Shown one piece after another: positions 21,535 through 32,757 of a DNA stretch of 64,000 nucleotides. Origin of the DNA: Tribonema minus (Eukaryota; Sar; Xanthophyceae; Tribonematales; Tribonemataceae); NCBI GenBank assembly GCA_017506865.1, contig JAFCMP010000019.1, positions 62,001 to 126,000 on the forward strand, read 5' to 3'. Under the pieces are notes generated by a model, which searched no databases, was not told the DNA's origin, and saw only the letters and a list, made by a program, of their open reading frames with translations. Numbering within the stretch: position 1 is the stretch's first letter; each line of letters opens with the position of its first letter. A program made the translations under genes and the position numbers.

Positions 21535-23574
21535 TCAGAACAGGCGTTCAAAAGAGACTTCGGCAGCATCGTCACTGCTGAACACGGAGGCCGCCCTGCA
21601 CATGCCCGGGGCCACGTGCTCCCTCGCACCTGAGACCTCGTCGGCAAACACGGTCGCGAACGGCAGCGGCGGCAGCGGCAGCGGCAGGCCGATCGAGCCG
21701 CCCGCCCACACAACGCGCAGCAGCGGCGGCAGGCGGAGAGCGCATGGCACAGCGCCGCGCGAAGACGCGCTCCAGGTTCTGCGGCAGTAAATATGTGCGC
21801 CAACACGCCGAAGTCGCGGTTCGAGATGAGGTGCGTCCACGAGTCGATGCGCAGCGCGCGCAGCGTCGGCGGCAGCGCGCAGCCGTCGAGCGCGGCGCCG
21901 CGCAGGTCGAGGGCGCGCAGGCGCGGCGGCAGCGCGCGCACGCTCACGCAGCCCACGACGGCGCCACTCGAACTTGAGGTTTAGCGTCGCGAGGGCGGCG
22001 CACGGCGCGAAACTCAAGCCCAGCGCGCCGCTGCATGCGCCGCTGCGGCACGCCCCCGCGTGGATCTCGCACGCACAGTCGAGATCGAGGCGCTCGAGCG
22101 TGCGCGGCAGCAGGCCCGGGAGGTCGACGGCGCACGCGGGCGTGCAGCGCACGGACAGCGCGCGCAGCCACCGCGGCAGCGGCGCCGCCGGCAGGCGCAG
22201 CTTGTGGCGCGCGCCGCCGCCGAGGCTGCGCAGCGCGCGCGGCAGCGGCGGCGGCCGCACCTCATCAAACTCGACTGTATCAACGGCGTAGTGCTGCAGG
22301 CGCGGCGGCAGGGCGTCGTCGGCGGGCCTGGCAGCGAGCGTGGTACAGGGCGCGCAGCGACGGCGGCAGCGGCGGCAGCGGCACCACTGACCGGGGACGC
22401 TGCGTTGCACCGCCGCCGCCGCCGCCGCCGCAGCCGCGTGTGTCCAGGGTCCTCAAGTGCGGCGGGAGGCGCGTCGGAAGGCGGTGGTGCGGCGAGACTA
22501 CCAGCTCCAGCAGGGTATCAGGGAGGGGGGGTAGGGTGTCAGAGCCGGTGCAGGCGCCAAGCCGCAGTGTCTCCAGCGCAGGCGGCAGCGCCGGCGGCAG
22601 CGCGCACGTGTACTCGGCGCCCAGGGCGAGCTCGCGCAGTCCAAGCGGCAGCAGCGGCGGCAGCGGGCCTTCAAAAGCGCCGCCTAGGTGCAGCACCCTC
22701 AGCCCTGGTGGCAGCGCTCCTATCGTCCCCGCCCACGCGCTGTGCAGAGGCTTGCGCTCGTCGTAATCGGCGTCTTCCGCGTCGCCGCTGGGGTGCGTGC
22801 CGCGCAGCTCCTGCAGCGCCGGCGGCAGCGGCGGCAGCGCGCGCGCGAAGGCCGCGCAGCGCAGGCGCAGCGCGCGCAGCCGCGGCGGCAGCGGCTGCCC
22901 CAGCGGCTCATTGAAGGTGAAGGAGTCCACCTCTAAGACGCGCAGATCGGGCAGGCGCAACAGGAAGCCGCGCTGTTGATGATGCTCAGCAGACGCTGCC
23001 ACATGCCCTGATTTCGATTCAGGCTCGCCGAAGTGCGTGCAGCGGAGCAGCCGAAGCTCCTGAAGCCTGGGCGGCAGAGGGCGCAGGCAGCTGACGCTGC
23101 ATCCCTTGGCAGTCAGACTCTCAACGTGGGCCGGGACTGCGATGGGGCATGCAACGCCCTCGACCACCAGAGCTTTGGCGGTGCGCGGAAGCACCTGCAG
23201 CAGGGCCTTGCTCCCGGCCATTTTGGCCCCCAATTCCCAAAAACACCCCAGTCCCCGATGTCGAAGGTCACGGTGCTGACTGACCGCCGCAGTAGCGCGG
23301 TGCCGAGCTGTTCCAATGCGTCCTTGACTGTGAAAGCTTGTACGTGAAGCTTGGCCAGGCGCCACCTGCCTCGTAGCACGGACCGCACAATGCGCCGAGG
23401 AGTAGAAGGAGTGACTTTAAAGGACACCGCGACAGGGGGAGGGTGCATGCTTCTGCACAGGCTCCAGACTGTCGTCTGCAGCAGGCCTCTATCCGCGACG
23501 ATGTGCAGTACCTCAGAAAGCACTTGATCAACGCTCGCTCCTCCTGCTATCTTTCGCTTGCCACGATTTGACAT
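21535..23574 (-). pseudogene. Leucine-rich repeat protein with four frame changes
   Basis: From ATG 23574 the frame gives a non-repeat N-terminal region (about 115 residues, possibly F-box-like) and then, after a frame change near 23225, a long series of LRRs of about 20-23 residues with the consensus LPPxLxxLxL (for example LPPRLQELRLLRC, LPPRLRALRLRC, LPPALETLRLGAC). The frame shifts again near 22335, then near 21960 and near 21790, after which it ends FERLF and stop at 21535. Every segment keeps LRR spacing, and the frame returns to the first one after each pair of shifts. This is either a decaying gene or a real gene with assembly indels. LRRs of this form bind proteins; the partner is unknown. 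No membrane segment was seen. Confidence 0.62.
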
Positions 23575-23604
23575 GAACGCCGAGACCTGCTGAACACGTA
23601 CCAC

Positions 23605-25611
23605 AGACTAATAGAAGCTGCTACGGTATTTGCAGCGCGGCATCTAATGCTAAAGCTCCTCCAGCAGCGCCTGGCCCAGCTGGTTGGCACGGTTTGCTTT
23701 GAAAAAAATGCTTAACGGTTGCAAAACCGGTTTCAACGGTTGCGGCGACACTCGTATCGGTCACGATTGCGATTTTTGTGGCAACATAGCACCGTGACAA
23801 CGATATGAGTGCATTCACGCTGCTGGCTAAAACAGCCATCATGCACTCAGAGAGCGCTCTGTGGCGGTACGCTCGGGCACAGCCATGTAAAGGCGAAGGC
23901 CCTAATTGGGCTCAGCTACTGCATCAGGCAATCAATCAAGCGAAATGGCGCAGACGCTGCGAGGCACAGCTCAAATAGGACAATTGCACTGGAGCGAACA
24001 CTCTCAAGAGTTGAAGTCTGGCAAAAATCATTGTCAACAATGTCAAGTACATACTTCAAGGTACCGACAGCAGAATGCTGACTGAGCCAATCCTTGCACC
24101 AACACGTGCACACTTTCTGATCCGTGCTCGAGTTGTGCAATGGTGCTGCCGTATCACGACTTCAGAATTCATGCGAATGAGTGCAACACTCTGGATATGT
24201 GCAGGCATCTGATTCAAATGTTGCCCTGCCATAGCTCCCATGTGTCATCGCCCGGTATGCGCCGTGCTTGCTACCACGCTGTGACTGGAACTGCGCAGCA
24301 CCGGCACAGGCGCTGAGCGCTGGTCGCACAATCAAATGAAAACACTATGTAGCATGCAACACCGAATAATGACGAGTGCCCACAAGCATTGCGTCATCGT
24401 TGTAAAGGGGAGATTTCAGGATGTATTGGTCGCCATTAGAATCTGCCACACATCCCGGAGGCTGCACTCCCCTACTGACAAATGCCCAGTCAAATCGTCT
24501 GCAGGCACGAAGCTGCTTGTGCTCAAAGCTCCTGCCTGAACAGACGGTATTGGTGCGCAACAGTTCTGGCTGTCTGAAACAGTCGACAATACCCGCCCTC
24601 TAAAGTCTCAAGTAGTGTATGTCGCTCAACAAGGTCTACTTGCATGACTCAAAGCACTCTGATAGCATGGTTAGTAGAGAAGGTCAACCCTGCGCAGCTT
24701 GGCGCATTAAAGAGGAAGCGCGGCCGCGCGGTGGATGCACGCTGTCACACAAGAGTAAGCCAGCCATGAACATTGAGGAATACTGAATGGTCCATGTGCG
24801 CACCTAGTAAACGCGAATCACCTGTGACGCAGTGACACAAGACAAAACCAGCAGGACAATGTGCTGCGCTGCGGCGGCGGTGCCGAATGGTTTCGTGCTA
24901 GCCCCTGGCACTCCCGCTTGCGGCAGCGGCAGCAGCAGCGCTCAGTCACACAAGCAGCGCTCAGCGGATGCTGCAGACTCTGCCAAGGCAGCTGCCACGA
25001 CGCGAGAGCCCAGCCAATGCAGCTAATAGTTAGAGCACTGCAAAAGGTGAGTCAGCACTCCAGCACGGCGGCAGCAGTCCTGCTGAGGCAGCGCGCTCCA
25101 CAGCAGCAGTGCTCTGCTGCATTTCGCCCTTGCTGTGAGGTACCGCGTCCGTACAGGTTGCATGTGTTTTCTGTGGTGTCCAGACCAGGAGGCGTGCTGC
25201 CATCTTGGCCAGGCGCAGCAGCGCTCATCTTGTGCAGAGCGGCGCGCGGCCGGCGGCGCAGCCGCGCTGCAGCGCATGAGCTTGCGCGGAGCCGCACCGC
25301 AGTGGCAGCGCTGCCCGCCTTTCAGCGCCGTCGATTCAGCACGCCGAGCGCGGCTACCTAACATGGGATGCGCGAAGCGACGAGCGCTTTTGAGTCCATG
25401 TGTTTCCATGACTGGCGGCAACACGTACAATGCAACACCGCCACCCTCCGCCGAAGCCGCCGCCCCTGCTGCCGCCGCGCCGCCGCTGCCCCTGCTGCTG
25501 CCGCCACTGCTGCCGACGTTACCAGCGCCGCGCCAGGTCCGTGTACCCCTCAGCAGCGGTTGAACTGCTTCTGCACCGGATCGCCCAGGCTAAACATGCA
25601 GCACGCTCAGT
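23605..25611. other. Intergenic, no gene recognised
   Basis: Moderate GC from 23640 to 24850, then GC-rich with CAG/GCA runs. No frame resembles a known family and no repeat structure stands out. Confidence 0.55.
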
Positions 25612-26228
25612 TCACTCTCCAGCACTGCCGTCGCCGCTGCCGCCACCGCCGGCGCTGCTGCCGCCGCCGCGCGTCAGGCGCGCCGCCCACAGCAGCGGCC
25701 TGAACTGCTCCGTTGCCGTGCTGTCGGGCTCGCCGCGCCGGTACTCGCACGGCGGCAGCTGCGCCGCGCGCAGCACCTCGAAGCCCGCCTCACGCAGCAC
25801 CGCCGTCAGCTCGTCGGCGCTCGCGACGACGCGCGACTCGCGGTGGAAGTGCAGCGGCCCGAGGTTGACCCAGACGCCGCCGCGCCGCAGCGCGTGCGTG
25901 AGCGCCGCGACGTACTCCAGCACGTCCGGCGCCGTATCTAGGAAGAAGCACGTGACAACGCCGTCGAAGGCGCCGCCGCCGCCGCTGCCGCCGCTGCCGC
26001 TGCGGCCGCGGCGCCGCGGCCCGTACAGCTCCAGGAAGTCGCCGCAGTCCCAGGAGAGGCGCCTGCGCGCGCGTCGCGCGGCGGCACGGCCGGCGGCGTC
26101 GGGGAAGGCCACGGCACGGAAACGCGCCTCCGACCGCACGCAGTCATGCGGCGCGTCATGTAAATATGGGTACACGGTGATGCCGCCTGCGCCGCCGCCT
26201 GCGCTGCCACCCCCGCCGCTGCCGCCGC

Positions 26229-26259
<31 letters not shown>

Positions 26260-26275
26260 GCGTGAGTGCGTGCCA

Positions 26276-26306
<31 letters not shown>

Positions 26307-27246
26307 TGCTGCTTTCGCCGACCGCAGCACCAGCGCCGCCAGAGCTGTCAGCGTCAGCGCCGCCGCCGCGGCAGTCACGCAGCGCGCCGCCGATGATTGC
26401 GTGCGCCGCGGCGCACATGCAGGCGCTGCGCTCGTTGGCGCGCACGCGCCACCCGCGCGCCGCCAGCTCCACCGCGAGCCTTCCCAGCCCCGCGCCCGGC
26501 ACCAGAATCAGCGGCACCTCGCCGTCGCCTGCCGCCGCTGCCGGTGCCGCCGCCTCCGCCTCCGCCTCCGCCTCCGTCTCCGCCGCCGCCGCTGCCGCCG
26601 GGGCCGCCGCTGCCGTCGCGCACTGCGGCAGCGGCAGGTACTCGCGGAGGCACGCGAGGATGGGCGCTAGCGCTGCGGCGCGTGCGGCCGCGCCGTCGTC
26701 GCTCCAGTCGCGCACCACGTGGCACAGCACGGCGTAGGCGTCGTCGTAGCCGGGCTCCAGCGCCGCCGCCGCCGCAGCGAAGGCGAAGGGCGGGCAGCGT
26801 GGCGGCGGAGCGGCGCGAGGCACAAGCTGCAGCGCGGCGGCGGCGCCGCAAGTGCTGCGGATGGCGCAGTCGTCATCGCCGCCTGCGCTGCTGGTACCTG
26901 CGTCGTCCTCGGGCAGTACATGAGCGCTGCTGCTGCTGCTGCTGCGGCACGGCGATCGGAGGGAAAACGGCACCGGGCGCAGCAGCGTCTCGAGGGCGTC
27001 CAGGTTGACCTGCCAGCAGGGGGGTATGCGCGCGAGCTTGGCGCGCCACAGCGCCGCGAGGGCGGGGGACCTGCCTTCGACGTAGTCGATCTGCCGCTGC
27101 AGGGTCTGCGCGGGCAGCGGGACGGTGGCGATGGCGTTAACGACGCGACGGGCTTTGCAGCTCAGAAGGGAAGCTGCTGCGTGATGCCCTGTGCCGCAGT
27201 GGTGAATGCGTGGCTCGCCATAAATGCGGCATTCTCATGGTGAGCT

Positions 27247-27281
<35 letters not shown>

Positions 27282-27529
27282 GCAGTCGCAGGAGCAGAGC
27301 AGTCGCACGAGCGCAGCAGCACACCAGCGCCAACGGCAGCAGCAGAAGCAGCGGCAGCCGCGCGTGCACAAGGCAGCGGCACAGAACGTACCTCAACTGC
27401 CGTGACGAGATCTTCGCGAAACTTCTCAAGTCGCAGAGCCAGCACGCTGTTCCACTGATCCACAGTAGGCGGGGCTCGGAACAGCACAGCACAGTCGTCG
27501 CCGTCGTCGCTGGTGGCGTGACTCTCCAT
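25612..27529 (-). CDS. Carnosine N-methyltransferase-like protein (N2227 family)
   Basis: The main exon runs from about 27175 to the stop at 25612. It shows, in order: HVVRDWS; the SAM loop ILVPGAGLGRLAVELAARG; NERSACMCAAAH; YPYLHDAPHD; FPDAAG; SWDCGDFLELYG; FDGVVTCFFLDTAPDVLEY; and GGVWVNLGPLHFH. These are the successive conserved blocks of CARNMT1/N2227 SAM-dependent methyltransferases, which methylate carnosine to anserine in animals; the substrate in algae is not known. Poly-Ala, poly-Gly and Glu/Ala inserts lie in loops between blocks. Upstream, in the same frame, LQRQIDYVEGRSPALAALWRAK fits the N-terminal helical region. A first exon from ATG 27529 to a GTACGT donor (exon end 27392; FRAPPTVDQW) is likely, but its phase does not match the best acceptor, so the 5' join is unsettled. 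The intron carries a CAG/GCA run at about 27245-27280. Confidence 0.85.
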
Positions 27530-28183
27530 TGCGGCACGCGCCGTCGCTGCCTGCGCTGTTCAGCAGCAGTGCTCAGCAGCGTTCATCGGCCACCGCCCTG
27601 CAAATCGTGTGTGTGTGTGGGTGGGGAGGGGGGGGGTCACATGAGGCGCAGGCACCCGATCCAGGCCGTCGCAGGATGCTTCGATACAGCGATGGCGTCA
27701 GATCGCACAGTGTCACGTCACGCTCATCATACAAGCACGGCGAGAGCTGCACCATTTAGGACACAGATGCAGTGGCAGACCGCCTCCACTGACTGGGGTC
27801 AGCGACGGCGGCGGTACCTTGTGCTGCGGATCGTGGTGGAGCGAGCCACTGCCGTCGCCTAGGCTGCAGTGCTTGTGAGCCCGCCAGAGTCTTGGACTCG
27901 GGAGACAGGAGAAGTCGGTGCCAAGGCACCGTTTCAGTTCATTGCATGCTTCCGGCTTTCTCTGAGGCTGCTGGTGGTCTTTGAGACTTGGATGAAACTC
28001 TGAGAGCTGCCATTGATTGGTGGTGTGTAAGACAGCATGTCGAGAGCTTACGTTGTCTAAGAACAACCTACAACTGTAAGAACAACCTACAACTTCAGGT
28101 ACTGGCTTTATTTTGACACATCTACAAAGTGCACTTTGCCTGTACTGGCTAAGACGAAGACACGGTTGCCAGATGCGCCAGCT
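27530..28183. other. Intergenic between divergent genes
   Basis: Between the methyltransferase (-) and the PPR gene (+). It contains a GTGTGTGTGGGTGG / G-run stretch at 27608-27636 and a duplicated AAGAACAACCTACAACT at about 28060-28095. No gene seen. Confidence 0.5.
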
Positions 28184-30385
28184 ATGAGCAGGAAAGTATG
28201 GCCTCCCCAGAGCAGCATCTGGTCCTTCACCGCTGCACCACAACCTCACCTCCGTCTATTTTGTGCTGAAACACACAGGATTGCGCCCGCTGCTGGCCGG
28301 GACGTGCCATGCCGCCTTCTGCTAATGGCTGCTCTGCAAGGTTCAATGAAGACTAACGAAGAACACGCCGCCTCATACTCAGACAACTGTCCTGCTTGTT
28401 TCCGTTCCTCAGGACTTGAAGTTGACAGAAGTTCTTATAGAAAATATGCTAAAAACAAAGCGATGCTGTCGCTCGCGGGGCGACAGGCCTGGCGTGCCGC
28501 CAGAGGGCTCCAAGTCGATGCTGGGCGTGCTGTGAAAGAGCCTCTGTTTCGTCAAAGGATCCAAGGATTTCACCCTGTCGGTGGGATCTCGACTTTTGTC
28601 GCATGCGGTGTCCAGGCAGCCGGCTTTTACGCGCGTCCCATCGATGGTAGCAGAGGTGTCGTACTTATCACGAGCAGTTACCGTGGCTTTGCGAGTGCAA
28701 CACCTGAGAAGGCCCTGACAGCACGCAACGCACCTGACAAAGGGCAGCAAAGCAGAAGCGGCAGCGCAGTCAACATCAGCAGCAGCAGCGGCGGCAACAG
28801 CGGCAGTAGAAGAAGCTGCGCCGGCAGCAACGGCAACAGCGGCGGCGGCAAAAGAAACGGCGTCGCCCGGGACAGCAACGGCGCGGGCAGCGGCAGAAGC
28901 GGCGGTGCTGGCAGCAACGGCGTGAGCACCAGCGGCAGCAGCAGGGACAGCACTCAATCAGGTGACGCGCCTGAGGCTCGTGCGAGCGACCAGCTCAAAT
29001 CCATTGCTCGCCCTTCCACTAGCGCTGGTCAGCATATCAATATGCCCAGCGCCCCAGAGCTACAGCTGCATGCTGAGCCTGCCACCTCATCAGACTGGGC
29101 GCATCTCGTCCGCACACATGTGGCGGCGCGCAACCCTCGCAGTGCGGCGCTCGTCCTCCGCCAGATGGTGGACGGCGGTCACAAGCCTGATGCGGCGCTC
29201 TTCAACGCCGTTCTGCGTACCAACCCCAGATATAGGTCTGCGGCGGATGGAGCCACCGTGTTGTCGCTCATGTCACGGGCCGGGTTGCCGCCCGATGTGA
29301 AGTCGCACAATCTGGCGCTACACGCATGCTGCAGCAGTGAAGCCGTGCAGCAAGCCGACAGGATTCTGGCGAGCATGTCAGCTGCGGGCGTCGCCCCCGA
29401 CAGGCGCACCTTTGCGGGCGTGCTACAGGCGTGCAGGTACTCGCGAGACTGGCGCCGCGCACTCGAAGTCTTCCGCGACATGGAGGCGAATCACCCAGAG
29501 TTTGCCGACGTGCACATGTGGAACCGCCTCCTGCAGGTGCTAGTTGTGTGCACGGTGCCACGAACCACGCTTAAGGTGGCGGCAGACATGGCGGAGCGTG
29601 GATTTGCGCCCACCACTGCCACCTACATGATTCTCTTGCAGGCGCATGCCGCGCTCGGCGATGGCGCCGCGGTTGAGAGCGTGCTGTCGAGCATGCATGC
29701 CGCGGGAGAGGATGTGACGTTCGCAGCGCGCGCTGCGCTCGCCAAGGGCTACGTGTACGGCGGGCACATGGAGGCCGCGGAGGAGGCGCTGGAGGCAGTG
29801 CTCAGCAGCGACAGCGCTGTCAATGTGCGCACGGATGCAGTCACGCTCTTCATGAACGCATGCGGCTCTGCCGGTGACCTGCCGCGCATTGTGCGCTGGC
29901 TGCAGCGCCTGCCGTCGCTGGGGCTGGCGCCGACGCCTCGCATGTGGAATGTCGCGGTGAGTGCAGCGCACAAGGGGGGCGACGCCGCGGCAGCGGACTC
30001 TCTGTGGCGCGACGCCGGCGGAGCGGCGTACTTTGGCCTGTACAAGGTCTTGGTGCCGCCGAAGGGGGGTGCTAGCAGGGGTTGGACGGTGCTGGTGGAT
30101 CATGCCGCAGAGCAGCCGCATGCGATGAGCGTTGCGCTGGACGTCAGCACCTGCAGCGTCGGCATGATACATGCGGCGCTGCGTGCAGAGGTGAGCCGGC
30201 TGCGCACGCAGCGCGTGTCGGCGGTGCTTTACATATACATACAGACCTCCATGCCCCACGACCACGCAATTGCAGCAGCAGAGGTTGCCGCGGTAGTGCG
30301 GGATGTCGGCCTGCATATCTCTGCTGTGCCAGATACGCCCGGTTTGTTCAGGGTTGCGCTGCCCCTATCACCGCCGATGCAATAG
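28184..30385 (+). CDS. Pentatricopeptide repeat protein with Smr-like C-terminus
   Basis: A single exon, stop TAG at 30383-30385. The N-terminal third is a Ser/Gly/Asn-rich linker. From about 29090 there are PPR-type helical repeats: SAALVLRQMVDGGHKPDAAL, then blocks with MSRAGLPPDVKSHNLALHAC, MSAAGVAPDRRTFAGVLQAC, RRALEVFRDMEANHPEF, MAERGFAPTTATYMILLQAH and LPSLGLAPTPRMWNVAVSAA, each about 35 residues. The end (MSVALDVSTCSVGMIHAALR ... AVLYIYIQ) follows the Smr fold pattern but lacks the usual DLHG and the TGRG-type loop, so nuclease activity is doubtful. PPR proteins bind organellar RNA, so a plastid or mitochondrial RNA-processing role is inferred. In-frame ATGs at 28184 and 28325 are both possible starts; paralogy with the copies downstream begins near 28440. 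Confidence 0.78.
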   Translation: MSRKVWPPQSSIWSFTAAPQPHLRLFCAETHRIAPAAGRDVPCRLLLMAALQGSMKTNEEHAASYSDNCPACFRSSGLEVDRSSYRKYAKNKAMLSLAGRQAWRAARGLQVDAGRAVKEPLFRQRIQGFHPVGGISTFVACGVQAAGFYARPIDGSRGVVLITSSYRGFASATPEKALTARNAPDKGQQSRSGSAVNISSSSGGNSGSRRSCAGSNGNSGGGKRNGVARDSNGAGSGRSGGAGSNGVSTSGSSRDSTQSGDAPEARASDQLKSIARPSTSAGQHINMPSAPELQLHAEPATSSDWAHLVRTHVAARNPRSAALVLRQMVDGGHKPDAALFNAVLRTNPRYRSAADGATVLSLMSRAGLPPDVKSHNLALHACCSSEAVQQADRILASMSAAGVAPDRRTFAGVLQACRYSRDWRRALEVFRDMEANHPEFADVHMWNRLLQVLVVCTVPRTTLKVAADMAERGFAPTTATYMILLQAHAALGDGAAVESVLSSMHAAGEDVTFAARAALAKGYVYGGHMEAAEEALEAVLSSDSAVNVRTDAVTLFMNACGSAGDLPRIVRWLQRLPSLGLAPTPRMWNVAVSAAHKGGDAAAADSLWRDAGGAAYFGLYKVLVPPKGGASRGWTVLVDHAAEQPHAMSVALDVSTCSVGMIHAALRAEVSRLRTQRVSAVLYIYIQTSMPHDHAIAAAEVAAVVRDVGLHISAVPDTPGLFRVALPLSPPMQ

Positions 30386-31149
30386 AAGGCAGCCCCCCAG
30401 GCTGTCATATCTGTAACTCATTTGCCTCTTCAATTTTTCGCACCAGGGAACCAGGTTCATGTCCTCCTGTGTTGTCTCTGTTTTGTGCACTGCCATGTTG
30501 TCATGTTGACCCACTGGCACAAAGAGCATTGCAGCACGCCCACGCCTTGGTCTGCCGATCATTGCCCTTGGACGCAAAGGCCAGCTGCTTACTGGTGCAC
30601 CATACAGTAGTAGTAATGCTGTGAGATGCTGTCAACAGACTTTAAGTGGTATTCATGACGTATCACTCGAGTGCATGTGGTAAGGTTGGTTCCTTGTGAT
30701 CGTAGCCACATGTATGCCTTCAGCCCTCGTTGTCGGTGAGCACATCTGTAGGTTGTGTTTAGTTGGCCAGACCTCCCAGCAACCTCTTCAGGACCAGTAT
30801 TGCCAAGTGGGAACAGGGGTGCGCAGGCTGAGGTCTGCAGATCACCATGATACGCAAACACAGTGGCCCTTGTAGCATGAAAAGCAGCAGCGTGGTACCA
30901 TCTGCTGCCCTTGAATAATGTCCAACACAGACGCTGGCTGCTACCGGCGGTGCCACACAGGTCACGATAATCATTGTGATCAGCTCAAAAATTGTGTTGG
31001 CAGCGATGAATGGACATGTGGGGGGGGTAAAGATCATACTACGGAACTGGCGGCCAGAACAATGTCACTCATACATAGCTGGATATTCTACCTGGCCGAA
31101 CTGCCGCCGAGCTTGCAATTTTTTTTGCAGTTCCGTTACATAAGAATTA
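30386..31149. other. Intergenic between PPR copies
   Basis: Moderate GC, no gene-like frame. It separates the full PPR gene from its partial copies. Confidence 0.5.
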
Positions 31150-31159
31150 ATAATTCTCT

Positions 31160-31330
31160 TGCTGCCTTGAAAAGTGCGATGCTGTCGCTCGCGACAGGCC
31201 TGAGTGCCGTCAGACGAGTCCAAAACGATGCTGGAGGTGCTACGAAGCAGCCTCTGTGTCGTCAAAGGATCCAAGGATTTCACCCTGCCAGTGGGATCCC
31301 AAGTCTTGTCGCATGCGCTGCCAAGGACAG
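31160..31330 (+). pseudogene. Fragment of the PPR gene 5' region
   Basis: Repeats the segment around 28450-28620 of the intact PPR gene. GCGATGCTGTCGCTCGCG, CCTCTGTGTCGTCAAAGGAT and CCAAGGATTTCACCCTG are shared almost exactly, encoding QRIQGFHP in both. No PPR units follow directly. It is a partial tandem duplication. Confidence 0.8.
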
Positions 31331-31479
31331 GCGTTCATGCGCTTTTCATCTAGGCATTTCGTACATCTTGCTGGCCCACAGCGGCCACGTGGCGTCTGAG
31401 AGAGTTGAAGGATGAGAGTTCAAACAATGGGTTGATTTTTTTACGTTTTGCAACGCCACAGCCCCTTGGCTACAGTGCG

Positions 31480-32757
31480 GGGGATCAATGTTGAGTTTAC
31501 GGGGCGGCAAGGCTGGCGCACGGTCAGAGGGCTCCAGCCATGTGTTGACCAGACGCTGGAAACGCAGCGTTGCTTTCATGAAAACGCAGGATCCCAACTC
31601 AGTGGGATATCGACCATGGTTCGTGCGCTGTCAAGGGCAGGTGGCTCGCACAAAAACTTGACCAGTTTGAGCAATGCTTGGGTGTGCACCACGAGCATAT
31701 GCCGCAGCTGTGCCACTGGGCCTTCTGAGAACGCCGCAGCTAGCGCCTGAGCACATGTGCAGCAGCAGCGGCGGCAGCAGCAGCACCAACGGCAGCAGCG
31801 GTAGCAAGGCCACCAGCAGCAGAAGTCATGCCCCAGGGCTCCAGCAGCAGTGCTCACGTCAACATTGGTGGCGTCACTACTAGCGGCACTAATAGCGGTG
31901 ACGGCAAAAAAATACTCCAGCTGGTCCGCAATCGCAACTGGAGAGACAGATTCTGCAGCAAGTTCGATCACCTAACAAGCCTTGTCTCGAGCGACGTGCT
32001 TAGGGCCATCATGGTCCCTGCCGCCCACGCTGGCCAGCACGAACTGGTACGCAGGGCCCTGAAGCAACTGGTAGACTCTGGTCGGGCGAAAGACTGGGCG
32101 CACCTCGTGCGCGCGCACTTGGCAGCGGGCAGTATGTCCACAGCGCAGAGCTCGCCCTCGGCCAGATGGTGGACGGCAGCCACAAGTCCACAGCGCAGAG
32201 CTCGCCCTCGGCCAGATGGTGGACAGCAGCCACAAGTCCACAGCGCAGAGCTCGCCCTCGGCCAGATGGTGGACAGCAGCCACAAGCCCAGCGTAGACAC
32301 CTTCCACACCGTCCTGCTCGCCAAAGGCCGCGATTCGAATGTCGCCGGCAACGCGGCGGTGGTGCTACGGCTCATGCCGCAGTGCGGCGCGCCACCGGAC
32401 TTCACGACGTACAACACGGCGCTGCACGCGTGCCGCGGCGCCGGCGCCGTGCAGCAGGCCGATGCGCTCCTGGCGAGAGCGAAGGCCGCGGGCCTCGCCC
32501 CCGACAGACACGCCTTCGAAGGCATGCTGCGCGCGTGCACGGTGGTGTCATTCATTCATTCTTGGCTGCAGTGCGCAGGAGGTGTCATGGCTGCAGTGCG
32601 CTTAAATCTACAGCGCGCCCGCGACTGGCGGCGCGCGCTCGCCGGCTTCCGCGACGCGGAGCGTATCACCCCCCGCCTTTGTCGACGCGGACATGTGGAC
32701 GTGCCTCGTGCAGGCGCTCGCCATGTGCGGGCAGCCGCGGCGCCTCACCTGATCGAT
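31480..32757 (+). pseudogene. Degenerate PPR paralogue
   Basis: 31490-31650 is a diverged third copy of the same 5' segment (GRQGWRTVRGLQ, SGISTMVRALS). From about 32070 it parallels the intact PPR gene: DWAHLVRAHLAAG, LALGQMVDSSHKPSVDTFHT, APPDFTTYNTALHAC, AVQQADALLARAKAAGLAPD and RARDWRRALAGFRDAE. Three differences stand out: two extra 50-bp copies before QMVDSSHKP; a 72-base insertion (32542-32613) with GT...CTACAG ends, absent from the intact gene and reading like an intron; and a shift in a C run near 32670, after which the paralogous frame (FVDADMWTCLVQALAMCGQP) ends at TGA near 32753. It lacks the later PPRs and the Smr-like end. Probably a truncated, possibly transcribed copy. Confidence 0.72.
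32137..32286 (+). repeat. Three tandem 50-bp units at an exon-start-like site
   Basis: Units at 32137-32186, 32187-32236 and 32237-32286, each starting TCCACAGCGCAGAGCTCGCC, with only one or two differences. Fifty is not a multiple of three, so each unit is read in another frame; only the last reads the PPR sequence. A GTATGT at 32132 and CAG in the last unit could splice out the first two. Confidence 0.9.

Noticed and set aside
27245-27280. Poly-Gln coding exon
   Set aside because: The CAG run lies in the unsettled intron of the methyltransferase on the opposite strand; no supporting exon was found around it.
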